Assembly (NCBI GenBank): GCA_963815445.1
Contig: CAWFGV010000003.1
Span: 1 to 64,000 of the forward strand
Source: JANLYC01 sp963815445
Lineage (GTDB): Bacteria; Actinomycetota; Actinomycetes; Propionibacteriales; Nocardioidaceae
Length of the DNA stretch: 64,000 bases
Reading direction: 5' to 3'
Position 1 is the stretch's first letter. The number at the start of each line of letters is the position of its first letter. A program made the position numbers and the translations under genes. Below are positions 17,185 to 25,834 of the stretch, in pieces. The notes under the pieces were generated by a model that was not told where the DNA came from, did no database searches, and saw nothing but the letters and a program-made list of their open reading frames with translations.

Positions 17185-17222
17185 TGCCTAGTTCACAAGC
17201 CACCTGGCTTGTGAACTAGGCA
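17185..17222. repeat. Palindrome copy 1 (TGCCTAGTTCACAAGCCA arms)
   Basis: Arms of 18 bases (17185-17202 and 17205-17222) are perfectly complementary around CC. It lies 20 bases past the stop of the minus-strand lytic transglycosylase gene, so it could end that transcript. A second family member lies at 60583-60626 and differs by a compensated base pair. Confidence 0.85.
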
Positions 17223-17241
17223 AACGCGAGCGGCCGGGTGG

Positions 17242-18534
17242 TCAGGACGCCGACGGTTGGGCGGGCGTCGAGGTCGCCGCTGGTGGGACATCGACGTGGA
17301 AGGTGGTGACCTTTCCGTCGGTCGTCGTGACCGTGACGGTTCCCCCGACCAGGCCCAGGAGCTCCTGGTTGAGCGACTCGATGTTGCCGTCCCCGTCGAC
17401 GTCGGTGCCTGTCAGTTTCGACTTGACCGCTGCCGGCAGGACGACGGTGACGCCACCGACACTCCACTGTCCGGTGGCCGGCTGGGCCCAGAGCCCGCTC
17501 CAGCTCGTGACCACCGGCTTGGGTGCGGGGGTCGGCTTCGGCGTGGGCACGGGCGCCGGCTCGGGCGTCGGCTTGGGAGCCGGGGCCGGCTTCGGCGTGG
17601 GCGAGGTCGGCTGGTCGTGGTGACGCGCGCGCCGGTGGTGAGCCTGGCGCTGCTGGTGCGCGCGGTGTGCTCGGTGCCGGTGGTGGCGCGGGGGAGGAGC
17701 GTCGTTCGGCACGATGTCGACGACTCCGCTGTCATAGGCGTTCGCGATCGTGAGCACCAGATCGACGTACTCGTCGGAGTGGTTGTAGCGCAGTACGTTG
17801 GCCCGGGCCTGCGGGAGGCTCGAGAAGTCGCCACCGGCGGAGCAGAGGTACAACGCCGTGGTCAGCGCAGCGTCGTCGAAGTCGCTCGGGTTGCGGCGGC
17901 CGTCGCCATCCCCGTCGGCCCCGATGACCGCCCACGTGCTCGGGATGAACTGCATCGGCCCGACGGCGCGGTCCCAGACCTTGTCGCCGTCGAGGACTCC
18001 GTTGTCGGTGTCAGCGATGCGGGCGACGCCGTGTCCGTTCAACGCCATTCCGACGATGCGGGGCGTCGTCACGCCGTTGGCCAGCACCGAGGCGCCGCCG
18101 AACCGGCCGTGGTTGGACTCGACCTGGCCGATCGCAGCGATGACGCCCCAGCTGAGGTGGCAGCTGGGGTAGCTGGAGGCGGCGTGAGCCGCGGCGTTCT
18201 TGTAGGCGGTGAGCGCAGCGAGCGGGACGTCGTAGCTCGTGTTGGCGCTGATCTCGAGCACCCGGTCGTGCTGCGAGGCATTGATCGTGACCCGCTTGCG
18301 CTGCTTCGCGTGCTTGGAGGCTGTTGCCTTGCCCTGCTGCTGAGACGCGAGCGGCAGCACATCGGCCCGCACGAAGCCCACCGGCGCGGCGGATGCGGCC
18401 GACGACTGGGCCGCGGTCGACTCTGCATCGGACGGTGCACCCCCGGTCGTCGAGACGGCAGAGGGCAGCGGGAGAAGGGCGGCGACGGCGATGCACAAAG
18501 CTCCGCGCTGCAGGGAGAAACGTCCGGATGACAT
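17242..18534 (-). CDS. Secreted lytic murein transglycosylase
   Basis: The 430-residue protein has a signal peptide (MSSGRFSLQRGALCIAVAAL). A catalytic goose-lysozyme-like SLT domain lies around residues 115-270, with the general acid in GVIAAIGQVESNHGRFGG, then AVGPMQFIPSTWA and a calcium-like loop DGDGDGRRNPSD. The next part is unusual: a His/Arg-rich segment (PPPRHHRHRAHRAHQQ) and a Pro/Lys/Thr/Ala repeat linker (PKPAPAPKPTPEPAP). A small C-terminal beta domain of about 110 residues follows. It cleaves peptidoglycan glycan strands outside the membrane. The start at 18534 is chosen because the signal peptide begins there; the longer frame from 18870 overlaps the divergent M16 gene. Confidence 0.88.
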   Translation of the reverse strand: MSSGRFSLQRGALCIAVAALLPLPSAVSTTGGAPSDAESTAAQSSAASAAPVGFVRADVLPLASQQQGKATASKHAKQRKRVTINASQHDRVLEISANTSYDVPLAALTAYKNAAAHAASSYPSCHLSWGVIAAIGQVESNHGRFGGASVLANGVTTPRIVGMALNGHGVARIADTDNGVLDGDKVWDRAVGPMQFIPSTWAVIGADGDGDGRRNPSDFDDAALTTALYLCSAGGDFSSLPQARANVLRYNHSDEYVDLVLTIANAYDSGVVDIVPNDAPPPRHHRHRAHRAHQQRQAHHRRARHHDQPTSPTPKPAPAPKPTPEPAPVPTPKPTPAPKPVVTSWSGLWAQPATGQWSVGGVTVVLPAAVKSKLTGTDVDGDGNIESLNQELLGLVGGTVTVTTTDGKVTTFHVDVPPAATSTPAQPSAS

Positions 18535-18663
18535 GTGAGTCAAGCGTAATGACGCGGATAGGCCAACAATCCCCTTTGGTCGAACATGGCACGAGAGGAC
18601 CATGAACTTCAGACGGACGGCTGATGCCGTGCGGTCAGTCGGGGGATGCCAGCGCCCGGCAGG

Positions 18664-18669
18664 TAGATT
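18664..18669 (+). promoter_or_regulatory. Leaderless-type -10 box (TAGATT) before the M16 peptidase
   Basis: TAGATT ends 6 bases before the GTG at 18676, with no ribosome-binding site. It follows the pattern seen upstream of zwf, metG and others in this window. Confidence 0.45.
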
Positions 18670-18675
18670 CGTCGC

Positions 18676-20014
18676 GTGCCAGCAGACGTCAGCTACCCGA
18701 TGCAGCGCCGCACCCTCGACAATGGACTGCGCGTGGTGGTGAGCCCCACGCCCGGCCTCGGCGTGGTGGCCGTCAACCTCTGGTACGACGTGGGCTCCCG
18801 CCACGAGCAGCCACACCGACAGGGCTTCGCCCACCTCTTCGAGCACCTGATGTTCCAGGGCTCGCGCCACGTGAAGTCAGGCGACCACTTCGCCTTGCTG
18901 CAAGGTCACGGCGCCTCGCTCAACGCGACCACGTCCTTCGACCGCACGAACTACTTCGAGTCGATGCCCACTGGCGCCCTCGACCTGGCACTGTGGCTGG
19001 AAGCCGACCGGATGGCCTATCCTCGACGACGTGCTGACCCAGGAGAACTTCACCAACCAGGTCGATGTCGTGGCGCAGGAGCGCAGCCAGCGGATGGACA
19101 ACGTCCCCTACGGCACCGTCTTCGAGAAGGCGCTGCCGCTCATCTTCGACCCCGACCATCCGTACGGACACCTCCCGATCGGCAACATGCAGCATCTTGC
19201 GGACGCCACCCTCGCGGAGGTCAGTGCCTTCCACGCGACGTACTACATGCCCAACAACGCGGTGCTGTCGATCGTGGGTGACGTCGAGGTCGAGGAAGGC
19301 TTCGCCAAGGCGGCTACCTACTTCGAGCAGGTCGAGCCCGGGGACGCACCGAAGCGCAAGATTCCTGCCGCCCTGCCGCCGCTGACCGAGCCGCGTCATC
19401 TCGACCACTACGAGGACGTTCCTTCACCCGGCCTGTGGTTCGTGTTCCGGTTGCCGGTCGACGAGCCCGGATCGCGGGAGCTCGCCGCCGTCGGGCTCGC
19501 GTGCAGCATCATCGGCGAAGGCGAAACCAGCCTGTTGCACCGGCGTCTCGTCCGACAGGACCGCACGGCGCTGGCGGCCGGCCTGGGGGTGAACACCCTG
19601 ATCGCAGGCAACTCCCTTGGCCTCGGGTCCGTCCGGGCCCTCCCGGGCCAGGACCTGGCCGACGTCGCCGGCGTCGTCGAGGACGTGTTCAACCGGTTCC
19701 TCGCGCACGGCCCCACCGACCAGGAGCTGGCGGTGGCCCGGGCCCAGGCCGAGCGCGACTGGCTCGACGAGATGGGGACGGCGGCCGGGCGTGCCGACGC
19801 CCTCTCGGAGAGCCTGCTGCTCTTCGATGATCCGGAGCTCCTGAACCAGCGGCTTCCGCTGTTGCGCAGCATCACCGCCGACGAGGTGACCGAGGCGGCC
19901 CGCACGTGGCTCCTGCCGGCCGTGAACGCACAGGTGCGGGTCTATCCGGAGGGTCCGGCCGAGGCGGCCGCCCTGGCCGGGGACCTGCCACTCGAGGGAG
20001 GTGCGGAGCTGTGA
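18676..20014 (+). pseudogene. M16 family zinc metallopeptidase (active subunit), +1 frameshift
   Basis: This is a pitrilysin/mitochondrial-processing-peptidase-type protease, about 445 residues when joined. The catalytic motif HLFEHLMF (HxxEH) is intact in the first part, after the GLRVVVSPTPGLGVVAVNLW strand. The frame breaks near 19018-19024: LWLEADRMAY ends in one frame and LDDVLTQENFTNQVDVVAQE (with the zinc-ligand Glu of the NQ-VV--E block) resumes one frame on. One extra base is enough. Downstream, PYGHLPIGNMQHL and DELL-type substrate blocks are intact to the stop at 20014. The stop overlaps the GTG of the second M16 gene, so the two form a heterodimer-type operon. Confidence 0.85.
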
Positions 20015-21372
20015 CCGTGATCGACACACCGCCGCCGGTGAGCCCAGTCGCCGGCTGGAGCTTCCCGGCGTACTCCGAGCGTCGCCTCGGCAACGGCCTG
20101 CGCGTCCTGCGCTACGACTGTCCCGGACAGTACGTCGTGGCAGCCAGCGTGCTGATCGACCTGCCGCTGACCACCGAGCCACGTGAGCTCGAAGGCGTTG
20201 CCGGACTCGTGGGCCGCTGCCTCACCCGCGGATCGGCCGGGCGTACCGCCGAAGAGTTCGCCGATGCGCTGGCGCTGTGCGGAGCCGACCTGGACGCGTC
20301 GGCGTTCCCGGACGGCTTCGCGGTCCGGCTCGCTGCACCCATGATCAACCTCGACCGGGCGTTGCGGCTGATGGCGGATGCCGTCCGGTCGCCGGAGTTC
20401 TACGCCGACGAGTTCGACCACGAGAAGCAGCTCCGGCTGGAGGAGATCGAGCAGGCCGCCGCCTATCCGCAACACGTCGCCGTCGAGCAGCTCAACGCGG
20501 CACTGTTCGGCGCCCATCGCGCGGCCCGCCCGGTCGGCGGAACCACCGAGTCGGTCACGGCGGTGACCCGGGACGACGCCGTGGGTTTCGCGCAACGTCA
20601 CCTCGACCCTGCGCTGGCCACGCTCATCATCGCCGGTGACTTCGGTGCTCTCGACCCCGTCGAGCTGATCGCCGACTCGTTCGGTGGATGGGCCGGCGCG
20701 GCGCCTGGCACCGGGACCGAGGTGACACCGCCACCCGTCCCCTCCGACCGCGCCCAGCTGATCCTGGTCGACTGGCCGGCGGCACCGCAGTCGACCTTGC
20801 GGTTAGCGGCCCCGGGCATCACTCGCGGCGACGACCGATGGGCCGGCATGTTCGCCGCCAACTTCACCATCGGCGGCACGTTCTCCTCACGGATCAACAC
20901 CGTCCTGCGCGAGGAGAAGGGCTTCACCTACGGCGCCGGGTCCAGCCTCGACACGGGGCGCGACACCGGACTCGTCACGGTGTCGACCGCGGTGCGCGCC
21001 GACTCGACTGCCGAGGCGCTCGCCGACATCGTCGACATCATGCGGACGGCCACCGGATCGATCACTGACGATGAGGTGGCCACGGCGGCCAGGGCCGCCA
21101 CCGAGTCGGCGGCGCTGGGGTTCGAACGGGCTGACAGCGTGGTCGGCCGGGTCGAGCTGCTCGTGTCGCAGGGCCTGCCGCTCGACCACGTGGACACCAA
21201 CCTCGAGCGGATCCGGACCGTCACCGCAGACCAGGCCAACGCGGCCCTCGAGGCGACGCTGCAACCCGACGCATTCACCGTCGTGGTGGTCGGCGATGCC
21301 GCCGCACTGCGCGAGCCGTTGGCCGACTGGGGGTATGCCGCGTTGCAGGAGGTCACCCCAGCGCGGCGTTGA
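20011..21372 (+). CDS. M16 family peptidase-like protein, non-catalytic partner
   Basis: The 453-residue protein has the M16 fold: GNGLRVLRYDCPGQYVVAAS, a REEKGFTYGAGSSLDTGRD block typical of the C-terminal half, and an R/Y pair that binds substrate. The HxxEH zinc motif is missing; the aligned stretch is VAGLVGRCLTRGSA, so it is expected to be the inactive subunit that pairs with the preceding active one, as in bacterial M16 heterodimers. GTG at 20011 overlaps the upstream stop (GTGA). Its 3' end overlaps the convergent phosphoglucomutase gene by 20 bases (21353-21372). Confidence 0.87.
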   Translation: MTVIDTPPPVSPVAGWSFPAYSERRLGNGLRVLRYDCPGQYVVAASVLIDLPLTTEPRELEGVAGLVGRCLTRGSAGRTAEEFADALALCGADLDASAFPDGFAVRLAAPMINLDRALRLMADAVRSPEFYADEFDHEKQLRLEEIEQAAAYPQHVAVEQLNAALFGAHRAARPVGGTTESVTAVTRDDAVGFAQRHLDPALATLIIAGDFGALDPVELIADSFGGWAGAAPGTGTEVTPPPVPSDRAQLILVDWPAAPQSTLRLAAPGITRGDDRWAGMFAANFTIGGTFSSRINTVLREEKGFTYGAGSSLDTGRDTGLVTVSTAVRADSTAEALADIVDIMRTATGSITDDEVATAARAATESAALGFERADSVVGRVELLVSQGLPLDHVDTNLERIRTVTADQANAALEATLQPDAFTVVVVGDAAALREPLADWGYAALQEVTPARR

Positions 21373-22984
21373 CCACCTCACGCGCCTCGGCCTGGACCTG
21401 GGCCAGGTGCTCGGGACCCCGGAAGGACTCGGCGTAGATCTTGTAGACGTCTTCGGTGCCGGAGGGGCGGGCGGCGAACCAGGCGGACTCCGTCGTGACC
21501 TTGAGCCCGCCGATCGGGGCTCCGTTTCCGGGCGCTTCGGTGAGCTTGGCGCTGATCGCTTCGCCGGCCACCGATTCGGCCTCGACGTCGCGTGCTGCGA
21601 GCTTGCCCAGCTTGGCCTTCTGTGCGCGGTTGGCGGGGGCGTCGACCCGCGCGTAGGCCGGGTCGCCGTGGCGCTCGACCAGCTCGGCGTACAGCTGGCT
21701 CGGCGACTTGCCGGTGACGGCGAGGATCTCGCTGGCCAGCAGCGCGAGCAGGATTCCGTCCTTGTCGGTGGTCCAGGTCGTTCCGTCGAGCCGCAGGAAC
21801 GACGCACCGGCCGACTCCTCGCCACCGAACCCGACGGAGCCGTCGAGCAGTCCGGGCACGAACCACTTGAAGCCCACCGGCACCTCGAGCAGGTGGCGCC
21901 CGAGGTCCGCCGCCACCCGATCGATCATCGAGGAGCTGACCAAGGTCTTGCCGATGGCGCAGTCACGGCCCCACCCCGAGCGGTGGTCGAAGAGGTAGCC
22001 GATCGCGACGGCCAGGAAGTGGTTGGGGTTCATCAGGCCCGCGTCCGGGGTCACGATGCCGTGCCGGTCGCTGTCGGCGTCGTTGCCCGTGGCGATGTCG
22101 AAGCGGTCGCGCTGGGCGATGAGCGACGCCATCGCATTGGGCGACGAGCAGTCCATCCGGATCTTGCCGTCTGTGTCGAGCGTCATGAACCGCCACGTCG
22201 GGTCGACTTCGGGGTTGACGACGGTGAGGTCGAGTCGGTGTCGCGAGCCGATCTCGCCCCAGTAGCCGACGCTCGCGCCGCCCATCGGGTCCGCGCCGAT
22301 GCGTACGCCGGCGGAGCGGATGGCGTCGAGGTCGAGGACGGCGGACAGGTCATCGACGTACGACGACAAGAAGTCGAACCTGCCGGCGGCCGCAGTGGCC
22401 TGCTCCGGCGCGACTCGCCTGACGTCGTCGACGCCGTCGGCGAGCAGCGCGTTCGCGCGACGTTCGATCCAGCCCGTGGCGTCGGAGTCGGCGGGTCCGC
22501 CGTGCGGCGGGTTGTACTTGAACCCGCCGTCCCGCGGGGGGTTGTGCGACGGCGTGACGACGATGCCGTCGGCCTGCTCGCGGCCACCCTCACGGTTGAG
22601 CCGGAGGATCGCGTGCGACACCGCCGGGGTCGGTGTGTAGCCGTCGCGCGTGTCCACCAGCACGGTGACTCCCGCTGCGATCAGCACCTCCAGGGCGGTC
22701 TGCCACGCCGGCAGCGAGAGCGCATGGGTGTCGCGGCCGATCAGGAGCGGGCCGTTGACGCCCTCGCTGTCGCGGTACTCGATGATCGCCTGGGTGGTCG
22801 CCACGATGTGCATCTCGTTGAACGCGGCGTCCAGGCTCGAGCCGCGGTGCCCGGAGGTGCCGAACGCGACCCGCTGGTCGGGATCCTCCGGGTCGGGGCG
22901 GCGGTCGTAGTACGCACCGACCACCTCGTCGACGTCGATGAGGTCGGAGGGCTGAGCCGGCTGTCCGGCGCGCTCATGAGCCAT
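21353..22984 (-). CDS. pgm: Phosphoglucomutase (alpha-D-glucose-specific)
   Basis: This 543-residue cytoplasmic enzyme interconverts glucose 1-phosphate and glucose 6-phosphate. It feeds UDP-glucose and glycogen synthesis and links to the UGPase and Zwf genes also in this window. Key features are VAFGTSGHRGSS near the start, the catalytic phosphoserine loop GIVVTPSHNPPRDGG, metal-binding DADSDRHG, the sugar-binding GGEESAGASFLR and the phosphate-binding RPSGTED at the C-terminus. Length and motifs match the Pgm family found in actinobacteria and enterobacteria. The start at 22984 has a CAGGAT box six bases before it; the frame extends upstream only as a shadow of the epimerase gene. Confidence 0.95.
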   Translation of the reverse strand: MAHERAGQPAQPSDLIDVDEVVGAYYDRRPDPEDPDQRVAFGTSGHRGSSLDAAFNEMHIVATTQAIIEYRDSEGVNGPLLIGRDTHALSLPAWQTALEVLIAAGVTVLVDTRDGYTPTPAVSHAILRLNREGGREQADGIVVTPSHNPPRDGGFKYNPPHGGPADSDATGWIERRANALLADGVDDVRRVAPEQATAAAGRFDFLSSYVDDLSAVLDLDAIRSAGVRIGADPMGGASVGYWGEIGSRHRLDLTVVNPEVDPTWRFMTLDTDGKIRMDCSSPNAMASLIAQRDRFDIATGNDADSDRHGIVTPDAGLMNPNHFLAVAIGYLFDHRSGWGRDCAIGKTLVSSSMIDRVAADLGRHLLEVPVGFKWFVPGLLDGSVGFGGEESAGASFLRLDGTTWTTDKDGILLALLASEILAVTGKSPSQLYAELVERHGDPAYARVDAPANRAQKAKLGKLAARDVEAESVAGEAISAKLTEAPGNGAPIGGLKVTTESAWFAARPSGTEDVYKIYAESFRGPEHLAQVQAEAREVVNAALG

Positions 22985-23122
22985 GAGGCGATCCTGACGG
23001 AACCCGCTGAGGCTGTCGACCGGTGGTTCCCGGCTTCGTCTCACCCTGTGGAACCCCTCTGTTATCGTCTCGTTATCTGTCGGGGGACAGATGCGGGGGA
23101 CGAGCAAAGGGAACAGGTACTG

Positions 23123-24016
23123 GTGAAGGTCTTCGTCACGGGAGCGACCGGGGTGCTCGGGCGGGCGGCCGTGACCGCTCTCCAGGTCGATGGGCACGCC
23201 GTCACCGGGATCGCCCGCACCGACGAGAAGGCCGCTGAGCTCGTCGCGCTCGGCGCGGCCGCGTCCAGCGTCTCGCTGTTCGACCGGGTCGAGCTGACCG
23301 CGGCCCTCACCGGTTTCGACGCGGTCTGCCACCTTGCGACCCACATGCCGGTCGGCATGTCCGGCTTCCGGCCAGGAGCCTGGAAGCTCAACGACAGGCT
23401 CCGCATCGAGGGCTCCAAGGTCGTCGTCCAGGCCGCCCGCGCAGCCGGTGTACGCCGGCTGGTGCAGGAGAGCGTGTCGTTCCTCTACGCCGATGCCGGT
23501 GACGAGTGGATCACCGAGGACAGCACACTTTCGGTGACGCGGGCCCTCGACCCGGCCGCGGTGGCAGAAGCCAACGCGGCGGAGTTCGCCTGCAAGTCCA
23601 GGCAACCCGTCGTACTTCGCCTCGGCAACGTGATCGGCGACGACGCGATGACGCGTTGGCGGCTCAGCCAGGCGAGAGCCGGCCGTCCGATCGGTCTCGG
23701 AGACCCGCGGGGCTGGGCGCACGTGGTCCACCCGGAAGATGCCGGCACGGCCGTGTCGGCCGCGCTCGGGGCGCCCGGCGGTGTCTACAACGTTGGAGCC
23801 GAACCCGTCCGCCGCGAGGAGATGAACCAGGTCTTTGCCAGGGCCGCGGGGCACGATGCGCTCGGTTTCATGCCCCGCCTGCTGGTCCGGGTCGGCGGCG
23901 ACCGGCTCGCCGCCTTGACGCGCTCGCACCGCGTCTCATCGGCTCGGCTGCACGAGACCACAGGATGGAAGCCCACCCATCACACGTTCGACGAGTCCTG
24001 GCTGGGGCATGGCTGA
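23123..24016 (+). CDS. NAD-dependent epimerase/dehydratase (SDR)
   Basis: The 297-residue extended short-chain dehydrogenase has the N-terminal NAD(P)-binding glycine motif VTGATGVLGRA. The acidic residue after the second strand is replaced by ARTDEK, so cofactor preference is unclear. The typical active-site YxxxK is not evident: the region after the QESVSFLYAD strand lacks it. A nucleotide-sugar or atypical-reductase role is therefore uncertain. GTG at 23123 follows AAAGGGAACAGG. The stop overlaps a small downstream gene by 8 bases. It is divergent from pgm across 138 bases. Confidence 0.8.
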   Translation: MKVFVTGATGVLGRAAVTALQVDGHAVTGIARTDEKAAELVALGAAASSVSLFDRVELTAALTGFDAVCHLATHMPVGMSGFRPGAWKLNDRLRIEGSKVVVQAARAAGVRRLVQESVSFLYADAGDEWITEDSTLSVTRALDPAAVAEANAAEFACKSRQPVVLRLGNVIGDDAMTRWRLSQARAGRPIGLGDPRGWAHVVHPEDAGTAVSAALGAPGGVYNVGAEPVRREEMNQVFARAAGHDALGFMPRLLVRVGGDRLAALTRSHRVSSARLHETTGWKPTHHTFDESWLGHG

Positions 24017-24221
24017 GCGGCCTTCGCCGACCGCGCCCGACGCTGCTGACGGGCCGGACCGGCCGGCGCGCTCTCGACGCAAGCTGACGATGGCCGAGGT
24101 CTTCGGGGACGTCCTCCCCGATGGATCCCGCGACGAGCGTGCGCCCGAGCCGGACGAGGATCGCGAGGAGGAGGGCCGGGAACGCGACCTGCTGCGCGAC
24201 GTACCGCCGCACCACCAGTAG
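24009..24221 (+). CDS. Small conserved actinobacterial hypothetical protein
   Basis: This 70-residue hydrophilic protein has no membrane segment. Its core is LTMAEVFGDVLPDGSRDER, followed by an acidic Glu/Asp/Arg tail ending LLRDVPPHHQ. I recognise this layout from uncharacterised proteins of related actinobacteria, but no function is known. It overlaps the end of the epimerase gene by 8 bases, which implies coupled translation. Confidence 0.6.
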   Translation: MAERPSPTAPDAADGPDRPARSRRKLTMAEVFGDVLPDGSRDERAPEPDEDREEEGRERDLLRDVPPHHQ

Positions 24222-24254
24222 AGGTTGCCGTCGTACGCCTCGGTCGACGAGCCC

Positions 24255-24632
24255 TCAGAGCTGAGTACGTTGCGCCAGCAGGTCGCGGATCTCGGTGAGC
24301 AGCGCCACGTCCTCGGAGACGGCCTCGGGCGCCGGCTCCTCCTCCTGACGGGCCATGCGCGCTCGAGCGGTCTGGTAGGGCACCACGATCAGGAAGTACA
24401 CGACGGCCGCGAGGATGAGGAAGCTGACCAGAGCCGTGAGCCAGGCACCGACGCTGACCCCACCCGGTGCGTACGCCGAGAAGTTGGGGGTTCCGCCGAC
24501 CTTGCCGAGCAGATCCATGACGACAGTGACGGTGGCCGTGACCACGGCAGCGAACGCAGTGGCCATGATGAACGCCACCGCGAGCTCGACGAGGTTGCCG
24601 CGGAGGACGAAGTCCTTGAAGCCCTTGATCAT
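24255..24632 (-). CDS. mscL: Large-conductance mechanosensitive channel
   Basis: The 125-residue membrane protein forms the pentameric tension-gated pore that releases solutes during hypo-osmotic shock. It opens with MIKGFKDFVLRGNLVELAVA, the amphipathic N-helix and start of TM1. TM1 continues through AFIMATAFAAVVTATV, a periplasmic loop follows, then TM2 (LTALVSFLILAAVVYFLIVV) and a charged C-terminal helix (EDVALLTEIRDLLAQR). The start at 24632 is fixed by homology and a preceding purine-rich site; the longer frame to 24695 is not conserved. The CpaB-like gene lies 62 bases upstream on the same strand. Confidence 0.95.
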   Translation of the reverse strand: MIKGFKDFVLRGNLVELAVAFIMATAFAAVVTATVTVVMDLLGKVGGTPNFSAYAPGGVSVGAWLTALVSFLILAAVVYFLIVVPYQTARARMARQEEEPAPEAVSEDVALLTEIRDLLAQRTQL

Positions 24633-24694
24633 GGTGATGGTGCCTTCCTGATGACGGGGACCGGGGTCATGAGTCCTGGGTCGTGAGTAGAGCA

Positions 24695-25318
24695 CTATTG
24701 CATGGTCACCAGCAGCGGCGAACGTGCTGCTGCCTGGGCCAGCCGAGCGGCATCGCCTGAGGTGACGGCGAGCACGACGAGGGCGCCATCGGTGTTCGAC
24801 AGCGTCGAGTCGGCCGCCGGGATGGCAACCACGGGGGCGCCCCGCACGACGACTGCCGCGTCGTCGCCTCGGTCGGTGGCAGCGTAGATGTCGATGTGGT
24901 CACCGACCCGGAGCAGGCCCACCGCTTCGGCATCGGCCACGCGGACCGGCGCGGACACCCGGCCGACACCGAAACCGGCGGCCAGCCCCGGACCGACCAG
25001 CCGGGTGCGAGTGAGGAGCTCACCGGCCGCAACGGGACCGGAAAGCATGCGGCCGACCGCGGAATGGCTCGAGACGAGCACGGTGGACGGGACCGCGGTC
25101 GTGGCGAAGCGGACCACCCGGAAGTCGTCGGGCGAGAGCGTCGCGCCGCCGATCAGGTCGTGGCTTGCGACCAGGACGCCCGTGGTCGATGGCGGCGGTG
25201 GTGCGAGCACATGGACCAGCGCCAGCATGGTGGCGGCGGCAAGCGCCGAGGCAAGCGGACGGCGATAGCGAGTGATCAGTCGCTGGGCCCGGTAGAGCCG
25301 ATGTCGCAGGTCAAGCAT
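24695..25318 (-). CDS. SAF domain protein (RcpC/CpaB-like)
   Basis: The protein has 207 residues: a basic N-terminus, one transmembrane helix (about residues 23-39, LASALAAATMLALVHVL), then an SAF domain (VLVASHDLIGGATLSPDDFR through AAGELLTRTRLVG). The C-terminal RcpC-like part has GDHIDIYAATDRG. CpaB/RcpC proteins help assemble Flp pili or shuttle substrates. No other Flp-pilus gene lies here, so it may instead be one of the stand-alone SAF proteins common in actinobacteria. Next to it upstream is a 12-bp tandem repeat. Confidence 0.8.
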   Translation of the reverse strand: MLDLRHRLYRAQRLITRYRRPLASALAAATMLALVHVLAPPPPSTTGVLVASHDLIGGATLSPDDFRVVRFATTAVPSTVLVSSHSAVGRMLSGPVAAGELLTRTRLVGPGLAAGFGVGRVSAPVRVADAEAVGLLRVGDHIDIYAATDRGDDAAVVVRGAPVVAIPAADSTLSNTDGALVVLAVTSGDAARLAQAAARSPLLVTMQ

Positions 25319-25366
25319 CCCTGCAGGCTAGGAGACTCCGAGGCCGCCGCGGGGCCGTCATCCACA

Positions 25367-25426
25367 GGTCGATCTGTGGGTCGATCTGTGGGTCGATCTG
25401 TGGGTCGATCTGTGGGTCGATCTGTG
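25367..25426. repeat. Tandem repeat, 12-bp unit (GGTCGATCTGTG), five copies
   Basis: Five perfect head-to-tail copies of GGTCGATCTGTG lie between fmdB and the SAF-domain gene. The first copy, with the bases before it, also forms an inverted repeat CCACAG-CTGTGG. There are no unique spacers, so it is not a CRISPR array. Confidence 0.92.
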
Positions 25427-25432
25427 GGGAAC

Positions 25433-25834
25433 TCAGCGGGCGGCGGCTGGCGTCGTCGTCGAGCCGCTCGAAGCACCTGACCCGTTGGAGCCGGCCGACT
25501 TCGTCGCGGTGCTCGGCGTCTTCGACTCCTTCGGCGCAGCGTCGGTCTTCGGCTTGGACGGCTCCTTCGATTCCTTCTTCTCTGTCGATTCCTTCGACTC
25601 CGAGGATCCGTTCGAGTCACTGGTGGAGGCGCCTGAGGCGCTGGCTGCCGACTCGGCCGCACGGCTGTCGGTGCGGTAGAAGCCGGAGCCCTTGAACACC
25701 ACGCCGACAGCGCTCAGCACCTTGCGCAGGCGGCCCGCGCACACGGGGCACTCGGTCAGGGCGTCATCGGTGAAGCTCTGGCGTACCTCGAGCTGCTCGC
25801 CGCAGGCGGTGCAGGCGTATTGGTAGACGGGCAC
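25433..25834 (-). CDS. FmdB-family zinc-ribbon protein with charged low-complexity tail
   Basis: The protein has 133 residues. Residues 1-55 are a putative regulatory FmdB zinc ribbon: PVYQYACTACGEQLEVRQSF, then TECPVCAG, giving two CxxC knuckles, and VVFKGSGFYRTD. The rest is a long disordered tail of Ser, Lys, Glu, Thr and Pro (KESTEKKESKEPSKPK), much longer than the bare domain requires. The GTG at 25834 has GAAGGAG upstream on the coding strand, which fixes the start. FmdB-type proteins are small zinc proteins of unclear role. The gene ends just before the 12-bp tandem array. Confidence 0.88.
   Translation of the reverse strand: MPVYQYACTACGEQLEVRQSFTDDALTECPVCAGRLRKVLSAVGVVFKGSGFYRTDSRAAESAASASGASTSDSNGSSESKESTEKKESKEPSKPKTDAAPKESKTPSTATKSAGSNGSGASSGSTTTPAAAR

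Noticed and set aside
18535..18870. N-terminal extension of the lytic transglycosylase
   Set aside because: The signal peptide begins at 18534 and the extension overlaps the divergent M16 gene.
21071..23122. A very long plus-strand open frame across pgm
   Set aside because: It is the complement of the phosphoglucomutase gene; it lacks family matches. Only its final part (from 23123) is the real epimerase.
22985..23929. Upstream extension of pgm to 23929
   Set aside because: This part of the frame is antisense to the epimerase, and the protein family starts at the MAHERAG of 22984.
25367..25426. CRISPR array
   Set aside because: The units are directly adjacent with no spacers, and no cas gene lies nearby.
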